Assembly: GCA_020724205.1 (NCBI GenBank)
Contig: DYHK01000004.1
Location: 3,287-10,638, forward strand
Length of the DNA stretch: 7,352 nucleotides
From: Candidatus Aenigmatarchaeum sp.
GTDB lineage: Archaea; Nanobdellota; Nanobdellia; Pacearchaeales; GW2011-AR1
Reading direction: 5' to 3'
Made by a program: the position numbers and the translations under genes. Of this stretch, positions 1 through 6,592 are shown one piece after another (the stretch's first letter is position 1; every line of letters starts with the position of its first letter). Below the pieces are notes generated by a model. It was not told the origin of the DNA. It saw nothing but the letters and a program-made list of their open reading frames with translations, and made no database searches.

Positions 1-1339
1 TAAGCTTGCAACTATTTTAGTAAGACATACTATTGGTTTTGGGTTGTTGGAGATTCTCTTGCAAGATAAGGAGTTACAGGATATTGTAATGAATGCTCCT
101 ATAAGTTTAAATCCCATATTTTTAAGACATAATAAGTATGATGAGTGTGTTACAAACATACTCTTAAGCCAGGAGGATGCTGACTCCTGGGCTGCTAAGT
201 TTAGAATGATTTCTGGAAGGCCTTTAGATGAGGCTAATCCAATACTTGATACTGATTTATCATTGGGAAATGTTAGAGCAAGAATTGCAGTTGTTCAGAG
301 ACCTTTATCTCCTCATGGGCTTTCTTATGCTGTAAGAAGACATAGGGATTATCCTTGGACTCTTCCTCTTTTTATTAAGAATAAGATGCTTAATAGTTTT
401 GCAGCGGGACTTTTAAGTTTTTTAATTGATGGTTCTAGGACAATGTTAGTAGCAGGAACTAGAAGTTCTGGAAAGACCTCATTATTAGGAAGTCTAATGC
501 TTGAGATAAAGCCAAAATATAGAATGATTTTAATTGAGGATACTCCTGAGCTGCCTAATGATTATTTTAGAAAATTAGGTTATGATATTTTAGCAATGAA
601 GGTTAGGTCTTCGCTTCTGGAAAATAGCAATGAGGTTTCTGCAGAGGATGGAATCAGAACAAGCTTAAGATTAGGAGATAGTTCGCTGATAGTTGGTGAG
701 ATAAGAAGTAATGAGGCGAAGGCACTTTATGAGGCAATGAGAGTTGGAGCTTTGGCTAATGTGGTGGCTGGAACTGTTCATGGTAGCTCCCCTTATAGTG
801 TGTTTGATAGAATTGTGAATGACTTGAATGTTCCTATTACAAGTTTTAAGGCAACTGATTTGATTTTAGTTGCTAATCCTGTAAAGACTCCTGATGGTTT
901 ACATTCTGTTAAGAGAGTTGTTCAGTTAGCAGAGGTTAGAAAGCACTGGACTAAGGATCCTTTAGAAGAGGGAGGATTTATTGATTTGCTTACTTATAAT
1001 GTTGAGACTGATCAGTTAGAGCCAAGTCAGGATTTAATTAATGGAGATTCTGAAATTATAAAGGATATTGCAGCAGGGGTAAAGGGGTGGTCTGGAAACT
1101 GGGATGCAATTTATGATAATATTGTTTTGAGAGGAAAGACAAAACAGTATTTAGTTGACCAGTCTGTAAAGCTTGGGAGAAATGATATTTTAGAGGCAAG
1201 GTTTTGCAATATTGTAAATAATATTTTTCATGAAATTTCTGATGAGGTTACGCGAGAGATGGGAGTACCAGATTCTAAGAAGGTTTATCCATTATGGGTA
1301 AAGAGGGTTGATGAGGAGATAAAGAAGTTTAAGGGGTAA
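1..1339 (+). CDS. Type II/IV secretion system ATPase (FlaI/TadA/VirB11 class), N-terminus outside window
   Basis: This cytoplasmic hexameric ATPase would power assembly of a pilus-like filament through the membrane protein encoded next. The frame is open to the window edge (first full codon at base 2), so the gene is partial. The TTG at 44 is not a start, because the 14 codons before it read KLATILVRHTIGFG and complete the family's conserved entry into the N-terminal domain. Counting residues from base 44, that domain includes the PLSPHGLSYAVRRHR stretch near 87-101. Walker A is GTRSSGKT (138-145, bases 455-478), the Asp box is LIEDTPELP (163-171), Walker B is SLIVGEIR (214-221), and the His box is GTVHG (243-247). 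All nucleotide-handling motifs look intact. The remaining roughly 110 residues are charged and predicted helical. The family is secure; FlaI-like versus TadA-like cannot be settled from the visible part, so no symbol is given. Confidence 0.93.
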   Translation, partial: KLATILVRHTIGFGLLEILLQDKELQDIVMNAPISLNPIFLRHNKYDECVTNILLSQEDADSWAAKFRMISGRPLDEANPILDTDLSLGNVRARIAVVQRPLSPHGLSYAVRRHRDYPWTLPLFIKNKMLNSFAAGLLSFLIDGSRTMLVAGTRSSGKTSLLGSLMLEIKPKYRMILIEDTPELPNDYFRKLGYDILAMKVRSSLLENSNEVSAEDGIRTSLRLGDSSLIVGEIRSNEAKALYEAMRVGALANVVAGTVHGSSPYSVFDRIVNDLNVPITSFKATDLILVANPVKTPDGLHSVKRVVQLAEVRKHWTKDPLEEGGFIDLLTYNVETDQLEPSQDLINGDSEIIKDIAAGVKGWSGNWDAIYDNIVLRGKTKQYLVDQSVKLGRNDILEARFCNIVNNIFHEISDEVTREMGVPDSKKVYPLWVKRVDEEIKKFKG

Positions 1340-1371
1340 TTAATAATAGATTATTAAATTGAAGATGTGTT

Positions 1372-1393
1372 TAAATTTCCTTTAGGAAATTTG
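1372..1393 (+). other. Perfect inverted repeat, candidate transcription terminator or operator
   Basis: AAATTTCC (1373-1380) and GGAAATTT (1385-1392) are perfect reverse complements around a TTTA loop, with a further possible U-G pair at 1372/1393. It lies 33 bases after the ATPase stop codon. A T-rich run (TTTTTCTTT, 1436-1444) follows about 43 bases later rather than directly. The element could end the ATPase transcript, stabilise its 3' end, or be a dimeric regulator site. The spacer 1340-1512 contains no convincing gene. Confidence 0.35.
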
Positions 1394-1405
1394 TTGTTGA
1401 TTATT

Positions 1406-1414
1406 TACATATAA
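1406..1414 (+). promoter_or_regulatory. Weak TATA-like box before the platform gene
   Basis: TACATATAA could act as an archaeal TATA box and would place a transcription start near 1436, giving a leader of about 75 bases before the ATG at 1513. A second candidate, GTATTAAAAG near 1468-1477, would give a leader of only about 15 bases. Such AT-rich words are frequent here, so the call is weak. Confidence 0.2.
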
Positions 1415-1512
1415 TTGATTAGTTTTATTAACTACTTTTTCTTTAATGTTTTGAATGATAAAGAGGTGTATTAAAAGGAAAGCTAGTGTAAGAAATCCTT
1501 TGGTTGTCTAAC

Positions 1513-3675
1513 ATGGCAGATGTAGATGATATTTTGAAGAAGTATAGTATTAAGATTTCTAGTGAGATTAAGGAAGAGAGGGTTAGTGAGGATGCGAGCA
1601 GAGAGTATATGCAGTTCAAGAGGGATATGATGCCTCAGCTTTCAAGATTTGAGAGAATGGCTAAGACTTTTGGAAGCTATATGAATATAAAAGTGGCTGA
1701 AAAAGATAAGGCAAAATTAATGGGGAATATTGAAACTGCGCATCTAGATTTAAGCCCTAGTAACATAGTGGCCTTTGCATTTTTTTTAGCATTTGTTGTA
1801 TTTTTTGTTGGACTTTTAATATCTCTAGGAGCTTTTATGTTTACTGGGGTGTTATCTGGAGGAATTCTTGTTTTCCTTTTTATGGATCTTATCTTTGCAG
1901 CCTTTGTTTTTTACTATATTTATACAACTCCTGAGAGAATGGCAAAGATATGGAGATTAAAAGCAAGTTCTCAGATGGTTCCCTGCATATTGTATATCGT
2001 TGTTTATATGAAGCATACATCTAATCTTGAGAGAGCAATAGCTTTTGCTTCACAACATGTTCAGTATCCTCTTTCATTAGATCTGAAAAAAATATTCTGG
2101 GATGTTGAGACAGGAAAGTATAGTAGTATTAAGGAGAGTTTAGACCATTATCTTGAGAGTTGGAGTAAGGAGAGTTTGGAATTTGTTGAGGCATTTCATC
2201 TTATTGAGAGTAGTTTATACGAGCCTTCTGAGTCGAGAAGAATATTGATATTAGAGAAGGCTTTACAAGTAATACTTGATGGTGTTTATGAGAAGATGCT
2301 TGTTTTCTCGAGAGAGATAAGAAGCCCTTTAACTAATTTGTATATGTTGGGAGTTGTTCTTCCAACTCTTGGATTAGCTTTACTTCCTTTGGCTTCAGCT
2401 CTTCTTGGAGGTTTGATAAAAACTTATCATGTTTTTATCCTGTTTAATTTATTAATTCCTTTTTTTGTGTTTTATCTTTCAACACAGATAATGCTAAAGA
2501 GGCCTGGAGGTTATGGGGAGAGTGAGATTCTTGAGTTGAATCCAGACTATCATAAGTATAAGAGTAGGAAACCATATGTTATTGGAGCTTTAGTTGCTTT
2601 ACCCTTTCTTATCCTGCTTTTAATTCCATTTTTATTTCAGATTGAGTTTATTACTTCTGCAATTGGGATTGGTAGTGATTTTGATTTATCTTTATTTGGA
2701 CTAAGTTTTCTTGAGGGATTGAAGGCATTTGATTTTAAGTTAGCTGGAACAGGAGTTATTGGGCCATTTGGAATTGTTGCTTTGGTTTTAAGCTTATTTA
2801 TTCCTTTAAGTGTAGCTGTGTTTTTTATTATTGCTTATAAGATGAAGACTAAAGAGCTGATTAAGTCTAGGAATTATACTAAGCAACTTGAACAGGAGTT
2901 TACTAATTCTCTTTTCCAACTAGGAAATAGACTAGGAGATGGTGTTCCTGCTGAGATAGCTTTTGCAAGGGTTGCTGAGTCTACTAGGGGACAGAAGACT
3001 GAGAATTTTTTCAGAACTGTTAATCTTAACATACAACAGGCTGGAATGTCTTTGGAGAATGCTATTTTTGATAAACGCAGAGGAGCCTTAATTTTTTATC
3101 CATCTGCTTTAATTTCTACAAGCATGAGGATAATGCTTGAGAGTGTTAAGAAGGGATTGAAGATTGCTGCTCAGAGTTTAATGAGTATATCTGAGTATAT
3201 TAAGAATATACAGAAGGTTACTCAAAGGCTTAATGACTTGTTAGCAGAGGTTGTTAGTGATATGAAGAGTAATATGGTTTTCTTAGCTCCCTTACTTTCT
3301 GGTATTGTTGTTGGTTTGGCTGGAATGATTACATTTATACTGAATAAGCTGAGTGGAATAATTGCAAATTTATCTAGTGGAGGAGATTTAGGAGGATTAG
3401 AGAGTATACAGACTTTTGTTAATCTTTTTAATGTTGTTGATATGGTCCCTCCTTATTTCTTGCAAGTGGCTATTGGACTTTATATTATTGAGATCACTTT
3501 TATTTTGACTAATGTACTTGTTATAATAGATTCTGGAGATGATAAGCTTAAGAGGACTTATGATATAAGCAGGAATTTAAGATCGGGGATGCTTCTTTAT
3601 TTGATTGTTACGTTTATATCAATAGTTTCTCTGTCAGGACTTGCTGGAATTGCTCTTCAGGGTGTGGGTGCGTAG
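1513..3675 (+). CDS. FlaJ/TadC-like pilus assembly platform membrane protein with two T2SSF-type domains
   Basis: This is the inner-membrane platform that couples the ATPase to filament assembly. I chose ATG 1513 (720 aa). TTG 1504 would add three residues, and an in-frame TAA at 1489 closes the frame upstream; neither start has a clear Shine-Dalgarno sequence. After a charged N-terminus (about 1-85) come two helices (about 86-108 and 117-137), a first cytoplasmic helical domain (about 140-275), two helices (277-298, 304-328), a short charged loop, two more helices (354-376, 417-442), a second cytoplasmic domain (about 445-588, beginning near QEFTNSLFQLGNRLGDGVPAE), and three final helices (589-611, 648-672, 695-714). 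The repeated helix-domain-helix plan is typical of archaeal FlaJ/TadC proteins with duplicated T2SSF modules. Loops of about 40 residues (377-416) and 37 residues (612-648) would face outside. The preceding ATPase supports the assignment. Confidence 0.88.
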   Translation: MADVDDILKKYSIKISSEIKEERVSEDASREYMQFKRDMMPQLSRFERMAKTFGSYMNIKVAEKDKAKLMGNIETAHLDLSPSNIVAFAFFLAFVVFFVGLLISLGAFMFTGVLSGGILVFLFMDLIFAAFVFYYIYTTPERMAKIWRLKASSQMVPCILYIVVYMKHTSNLERAIAFASQHVQYPLSLDLKKIFWDVETGKYSSIKESLDHYLESWSKESLEFVEAFHLIESSLYEPSESRRILILEKALQVILDGVYEKMLVFSREIRSPLTNLYMLGVVLPTLGLALLPLASALLGGLIKTYHVFILFNLLIPFFVFYLSTQIMLKRPGGYGESEILELNPDYHKYKSRKPYVIGALVALPFLILLLIPFLFQIEFITSAIGIGSDFDLSLFGLSFLEGLKAFDFKLAGTGVIGPFGIVALVLSLFIPLSVAVFFIIAYKMKTKELIKSRNYTKQLEQEFTNSLFQLGNRLGDGVPAEIAFARVAESTRGQKTENFFRTVNLNIQQAGMSLENAIFDKRRGALIFYPSALISTSMRIMLESVKKGLKIAAQSLMSISEYIKNIQKVTQRLNDLLAEVVSDMKSNMVFLAPLLSGIVVGLAGMITFILNKLSGIIANLSSGGDLGGLESIQTFVNLFNVVDMVPPYFLQVAIGLYIIEITFILTNVLVIIDSGDDKLKRTYDISRNLRSGMLLYLIVTFISIVSLSGLAGIALQGVGA

Positions 3676-3794
3676 GTAAGTAAATATGAGTAAAATCCAG
3701 AGGTTATATAGGTAGATGTAAGTTGATTAATTGATGAGGATGATAAATAACCTATTTAAGTTTGTTAAAGATATATTATTTATTTACTTTGAAG

Positions 3795-3810
3795 AGGAAG
3801 ATTTATAATT
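3795..3810 (+). promoter_or_regulatory. Candidate archaeal promoter (BRE/TATA) for the pilin-like gene series
   Basis: The TATA-like core TTTATAAT (3802-3809) follows a purine-rich GAGGAAG that could be the BRE. Its centre lies about 26 bases before the ATG at 3831, the usual archaeal TATA-to-start distance, so a leaderless or nearly leaderless transcript would begin at the first mini-pilin gene. No Shine-Dalgarno sequence precedes that ATG, which fits. The rest of the spacer 3676-3830 holds other AT-rich words but no gene. Confidence 0.42.
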
Positions 3811-3830
3811 TACTTTTATCTTGATAGGTT

Positions 3831-3995
3831 ATGATTAAAAAAGGTGATAAGAGAGGGTTTGAGTTAGATGTTTTAGCTTACTGGATAATAGGAATTATTG
3901 TTTTAGTAATTGTTCTTGTTATGATTGCTTATTTGAATGGATATGGTCAGGGTTTAATAGATGGAATAAAAAATTTGTTTAGGTTTGGAAAATGA
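3831..3995 (+). CDS. 54-aa class III prepilin-like small membrane protein
   Basis: This short frame reads MIKKGDKRG, then FELDVLAYW, then a strongly hydrophobic helix (about residues 17-35) and a short tail ending NLFRFGK. The basic leader ending in RG directly before the helix matches archaeal prepilins cleaved by PibD/EppA-type peptidases. The acidic residue at mature position 4 (FELD) is near the glutamate-5 position of type IV pilins. The mature protein would be only about 45 residues, almost all helix and linker, like a pilin with no globular head. Its TGA stop overlaps the next ATG by four bases (ATGA), which supports translational coupling and that the frame is real. It could be the major subunit of a thin filament or a small accessory membrane protein. 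Confidence 0.75.
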   Translation: MIKKGDKRGFELDVLAYWIIGIIVLVIVLVMIAYLNGYGQGLIDGIKNLFRFGK

Positions 3996-4858
3996 GTAAA
4001 AAAGGCTATTCTATGGCAATTAGTAAGACTTTATCCTTAATACTCATAATTATTGCTATTGCCTTTTTAATTATCTCTATTGCAAAATTTGATGTTTTGG
4101 ATTATGTAAAAAATATTCTTCCGGTTGGTTTTTTTAATTCATCGCAGGAAGAGCAGAATAATAATGGAGAAGGTAGTTCAGAAAAGTGTGAATTAGATAT
4201 AGGAAGAATAAATCAGAATAAGGAGATATGGCTTTTAGATACTAGCAAGCCTGGAGAGTTTTTTGAAGGAACTGGAATTTTTACAGATGGTAAGACTCTT
4301 TTTAGTGAGAGCGAGAAAGAATTGGGAGTTTTTGTTACTAATAAAGTAGTTATTAATACAGAGTATTTATTTGAGTCGCCAGAGTTTAAGGAACTAAATC
4401 AAGGTGAAGAGGAAATAAGATTAGCTGACTTGAGAAGAGTGCATGCCGGCGCCTTTATTGCAGGAAGAATATGTAGCACTCAGAAACAGATTGATACTAA
4501 TAATAATTTTGTGGCTCCTATTGGGAAAGTTTGTATGCTGGATAAATTAGTTGAACAGTCTAATAAAAATTTAGGAATAATAACAGAATGTAATCGAAAT
4601 ATTCAATATTTATTTAATGGAATTTATGTAGATACCAAACTAATAGTTGATGAAGGTAAAATTTACTTAGGAACTAAAAATACTCTTGTTGGAGTTGTTA
4701 TAAGTAATTCTAAAATAGGAATCTCTAATGAAGATATTGATAGGAAATGGGATACAGATGTTTTAGATCTTTACGAAATTCCTCATAATATTCACGATAT
4801 ACTTGTTAAACTAGATGGTGCGAGAATTGTAGGAGATTGGATATATGAGATTAATTAA
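3992..4858 (+). CDS. Pilin-like N-terminally anchored extracytoplasmic protein, 288 aa, family unknown
   Basis: I do not recognise a named family. The protein starts MSKKG, then YSMAISKT, and has one hydrophobic helix (about 12-30). A low-complexity Q/E/N/G/S linker (about 50-64) follows, then a soluble domain of roughly 220 residues. KKG before the helix resembles a class III prepilin cleavage site, but there is no acidic residue at mature positions 4-5, unlike its upstream neighbour. Four cysteines (66, 161, 181, 200) lie in the presumed extracellular part and could form two disulfides. The domain looks mixed alpha/beta. It overlaps the preceding stop by four bases and the next gene by 14 bases, so it belongs to a tightly packed operon. 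A minor pilin, tip protein or adhesin role is inferred from context only. Confidence 0.8.
   Translation: MSKKGYSMAISKTLSLILIIIAIAFLIISIAKFDVLDYVKNILPVGFFNSSQEEQNNNGEGSSEKCELDIGRINQNKEIWLLDTSKPGEFFEGTGIFTDGKTLFSESEKELGVFVTNKVVINTEYLFESPEFKELNQGEEEIRLADLRRVHAGAFIAGRICSTQKQIDTNNNFVAPIGKVCMLDKLVEQSNKNLGIITECNRNIQYLFNGIYVDTKLIVDEGKIYLGTKNTLVGVVISNSKIGISNEDIDRKWDTDVLDLYEIPHNIHDILVKLDGARIVGDWIYEIN
4831..4836 (+). promoter_or_regulatory. Shine-Dalgarno sequence for the cysteine-rich 200-aa protein
   Basis: AGGAGA ends eight bases before ATG 4845 and lies inside the upstream reading frame. It supports the ATG at 4845 and hence the 14-base gene overlap. It contrasts with the mini-pilin genes at 3831 and 5449, which have no such motif. 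Confidence 0.6.
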
Positions 4859-5447
4859 GGATAAGAGGGGAGAAGAGTCAGGGTTTTTAGCTGAGCATGT
4901 AATTAATATTCTTGTTGCAGTGATTGTTTTAGGAGTTTTGATTATGTTAGGAGTGGCTATATTTAGACCTTATTTGGATAAGAATCCAGATCAAGGAGAG
5001 GCTGAGAGACAGATTAAGTTAATACAAGATAAGATAGTTGAACTTGAAAATAGTGGAGGTGAGAGAGAATATATTCTTATTACTCCTAAGTCTTGGGCAC
5101 TATCTGCATGGCCCTTTACAAGTGCTATTCAAGGGGAGAGATTGATACCTAATGATTGTAAGAATTTCAATACTCCTAATTGTATTTGTTTTTGTTATCT
5201 ATCAGAGAGAATTTTTGATAAAAACTTAGATAATCAGTATAATGCTAAAGAGTTGATGAACTCTTGTAATTCTGGAGGGGTTTGTATACCTGTTAGAGAG
5301 AGTAAGCTTTCATTTAATGAACAGTCTATTACTTTTTTGGGAAATATTAATTATCCTATTATTGTAGATCAGGTTGTAAGAGAAAAAAAGAAAATTTCTA
5401 TGTCTTTAAGTGGAGACACTCTTACTTTTACTCTTAAACCAATATAA
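4845..5447 (+). CDS. Cysteine-rich pilin-like anchored protein with CxCxC motif, 200 aa
   Basis: The leader MRLIKDKRG precedes EESGFLAEHVIN and a single hydrophobic helix (about 19-40), consistent with a class III prepilin signal or an uncleaved anchor. A charged, probably helical stem (about 45-72) leads to a small domain with the segment ILITPKSWALSAWP and six cysteines at 105, 113, 115, 117, 141 and 147. The CICFC cluster followed by C-x5-C suggests a disulfide-stabilised or metal-binding fold facing outside. The overall pattern (PK-x-W segment, then Pro/Cys, CxCxC, then GGVC) resembles uncharacterised proteins I associate with DPANN genomes; I know of no established function. The start is supported by AGGAGA at 4831. 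A structural minor subunit is plausible but unproven. Confidence 0.8.
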   Translation: MRLIKDKRGEESGFLAEHVINILVAVIVLGVLIMLGVAIFRPYLDKNPDQGEAERQIKLIQDKIVELENSGGEREYILITPKSWALSAWPFTSAIQGERLIPNDCKNFNTPNCICFCYLSERIFDKNLDNQYNAKELMNSCNSGGVCIPVRESKLSFNEQSITFLGNINYPIIVDQVVREKKKISMSLSGDTLTFTLKPI

Positions 5448-5448
5448 A

Positions 5449-5571
5449 ATGAAAAAAAATAATAAGGCTGAGATGGGAGAATTGATTAGGATTATCTTAT
5501 GGGTTGTGTTTTTAATTATTGTGCTTGGTGGAGGAGTTTATTATATTCTAACTCGTTTTGGTGCAGGATAG
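5449..5571 (+). CDS. 40-aa pilin-like small membrane protein
   Basis: This frame begins one base after the preceding TAA and reads MKKNNKA, then EMGELIRI, then a hydrophobic helix (about 13-34) and the tail LTRFGAG before TAG. A basic leader ending in KA, with glutamate at mature position 4 if cleaved after alanine, gives a prepilin-like N-terminus. Archaeal prepilin peptidases often accept A or G at -1. The mature part would be about 33 residues, again almost only helix. Support comes from packing against the upstream gene, the coherent signal-helix pattern, and similarity in design to the 54-aa protein at 3831. There is no Shine-Dalgarno sequence, so translation may be coupled to the gene before it. 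It could also be a non-pilin single-pass accessory protein. Confidence 0.68.
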   Translation: MKKNNKAEMGELIRIILWVVFLIIVLGGGVYYILTRFGAG

Positions 5572-5582
5572 ATATATAAATT
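5571..5582 (+). promoter_or_regulatory. TATA-like box before the 324-aa protein gene
   Basis: GATATATAAATT overlaps the end of the 40-aa gene. Its core (5572-5580) would place a transcription start near 5600-5604, leaving a leader of about ten bases before ATG 5611. The 39-base gap here is the longest inside the pilin-like series, so an internal promoter is reasonable but not proven. Confidence 0.32.
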
Positions 5583-5610
5583 AATTAGGTTTTATTTTAA
5601 TGAGAGAAAA

Positions 5611-6585
5611 ATGAGTAAAAAAGGGTTTGTGATGACTAGTTTTTTGATAGGAATTATTATTATAGTTGCAAGTGCGTTTGTTATATTTTTGTTTGTATCC
5701 AATCTTGATTTTAGATCTAATATTAATAGAGAGGTATGTCATGATTCTGTTGTTAAGAGGGCTACATTACCTAACCTTATTAGAGAAGGAGTTGATGAAT
5801 ATGTTCCTTTGAATTGTGTGACTAATAAGATATGCTTTAGTTCTAGTGTTTCTGATTGTGAGGATTCTTTAGGTAAGAAGACAAGCGAGAATAATATTAA
5901 TCTTGTAAGTATTTCTGATAAGGATAAAGAAGAGGTTTTGGATAGAATGGCCAATGAGCTTTATGATTGTCATTCTATGCTTGGTGAAGGGAAGATTAAT
6001 TTTATGTCTAGAAGATCTAGTGATGAACACTCCTGTATGATTTGTTCTAGAATTGTTTTCAGTGATGAAGAATACCAAGTTGTTAAGGATGTGAAACTTT
6101 CTGAGTTTTATAATTATCTTTATTCTAAAAAAGATACGAGTGGAAAGAGTTATTTAGAGAATATTTATGGAATAAAGGAACCTGCTGAGGCTTCTATAAT
6201 TTTTGATTCGATTGTTAGCGCTCAGGAGAAAAAGAATTCTGAAATTGAAGAGGTTAAGTTTGCTGATTTAAAAATGTTTAATTCTAAGGATACTGTTATT
6301 ATTTCTCAAATGGTTATACCTGGAAGATTGACATCTTATCTCTCAGGCGCAGGAGTTGGTGGAGGAGTTTTTATTATTGGTACTGCTGCAATATTAGCAC
6401 TTCCAGTTTCATGGCCTGTAGCTCTTGTTGGAGTTGGTACTATAGCTCAGGGAGCAGCTGCTACTAGTGTTTTAACTTTTTGGTATACAAGTCCAGATGG
6501 TTATGTTTATAGCCCTCCAGTTGTTTTAGGATATGAGGAGAAGTTTGACAAGCTTGGATGTACTAGCTATGAGTTTGATGGGTAA
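5611..6585 (+). CDS. Cysteine-rich pilin-like protein with a C-terminal hydrophobic region, 324 aa, function unknown
   Basis: MSKKG is followed by FVMTS and a hydrophobic helix (about 10-29), giving a prepilin-like or anchor N-terminus without an acidic residue at mature position 5. The presumed extracytoplasmic domain carries cysteines at 43, 69, 75, 83, 120, 142, 145 and 317. Recognisable segments are PLNCVTNKICF, LYDCHSMLGEGK and CMICSRIVF. A Gly/Ala-rich hydrophobic region (about 244-290) could form one or two more membrane passes, followed by a tail with SPDGYVYSPPVVLGYEE. I know similar uncharacterised proteins from DPANN pilus-like clusters but no assigned function. The eight cysteines fit a disulfide-rich exported domain. 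The start has the same 14 bases as the gene at 3992. A role as a large surface or tip component is inference. Confidence 0.8.
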   Translation: MSKKGFVMTSFLIGIIIIVASAFVIFLFVSNLDFRSNINREVCHDSVVKRATLPNLIREGVDEYVPLNCVTNKICFSSSVSDCEDSLGKKTSENNINLVSISDKDKEEVLDRMANELYDCHSMLGEGKINFMSRRSSDEHSCMICSRIVFSDEEYQVVKDVKLSEFYNYLYSKKDTSGKSYLENIYGIKEPAEASIIFDSIVSAQEKKNSEIEEVKFADLKMFNSKDTVIISQMVIPGRLTSYLSGAGVGGGVFIIGTAAILALPVSWPVALVGVGTIAQGAAATSVLTFWYTSPDGYVYSPPVVLGYEEKFDKLGCTSYEFDG

Positions 6586-6592
6586 TGAAAAT

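Noticed and set aside
44..46. TTG as start of the ATPase gene
   Set aside because: The frame stays open to base 2 and the 14 upstream residues continue the conserved family sequence, so the TTG is an internal leucine codon.
1455..1511. 18-codon frame before the platform gene
   Set aside because: It is very short, strongly basic with no helix, lacks a start signal and overlaps the likely leader region.
3686..3715. Nine-codon frame starting ATGAGTAAAA
   Set aside because: It is too short to support as a gene; it shares only the first ten bases with the starts at 3992 and 5611.
3732..3738. TTGATGA resembling a C box of a C/D guide RNA
   Set aside because: No convincing D box (CTGA) follows within a suitable distance.
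3747..3832. ATAACCTAT (3747-3755) complementary to ATAGGTTAT (3824-3832) at the mini-pilin start
   Set aside because: Nine paired bases 68 bases apart are easily expected by chance in AT-rich DNA, and the pairing does not extend.
4441..4453. GC-rich cluster of overlapping six-base palindromes
   Set aside because: It encodes part of the 288-aa protein (HAGA) in frame and is explained by coding sequence.
5739..5954. 71-codon open frame on the minus strand
   Set aside because: It lies wholly inside the 324-aa gene in antisense, with no start signal, and its composition looks like the complement of a coding region.
5869..6078. 69-codon open frame on the minus strand
   Set aside because: It is antisense to the same gene, overlaps another antisense frame, and has no operon context or start signal.
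6533..6592. Upstream extension of the 135-aa gene to ATG 6533
   Set aside because: The extra residues overlap the previous gene by 53 bases and would bury the short KKG leader that matches the neighbouring genes.
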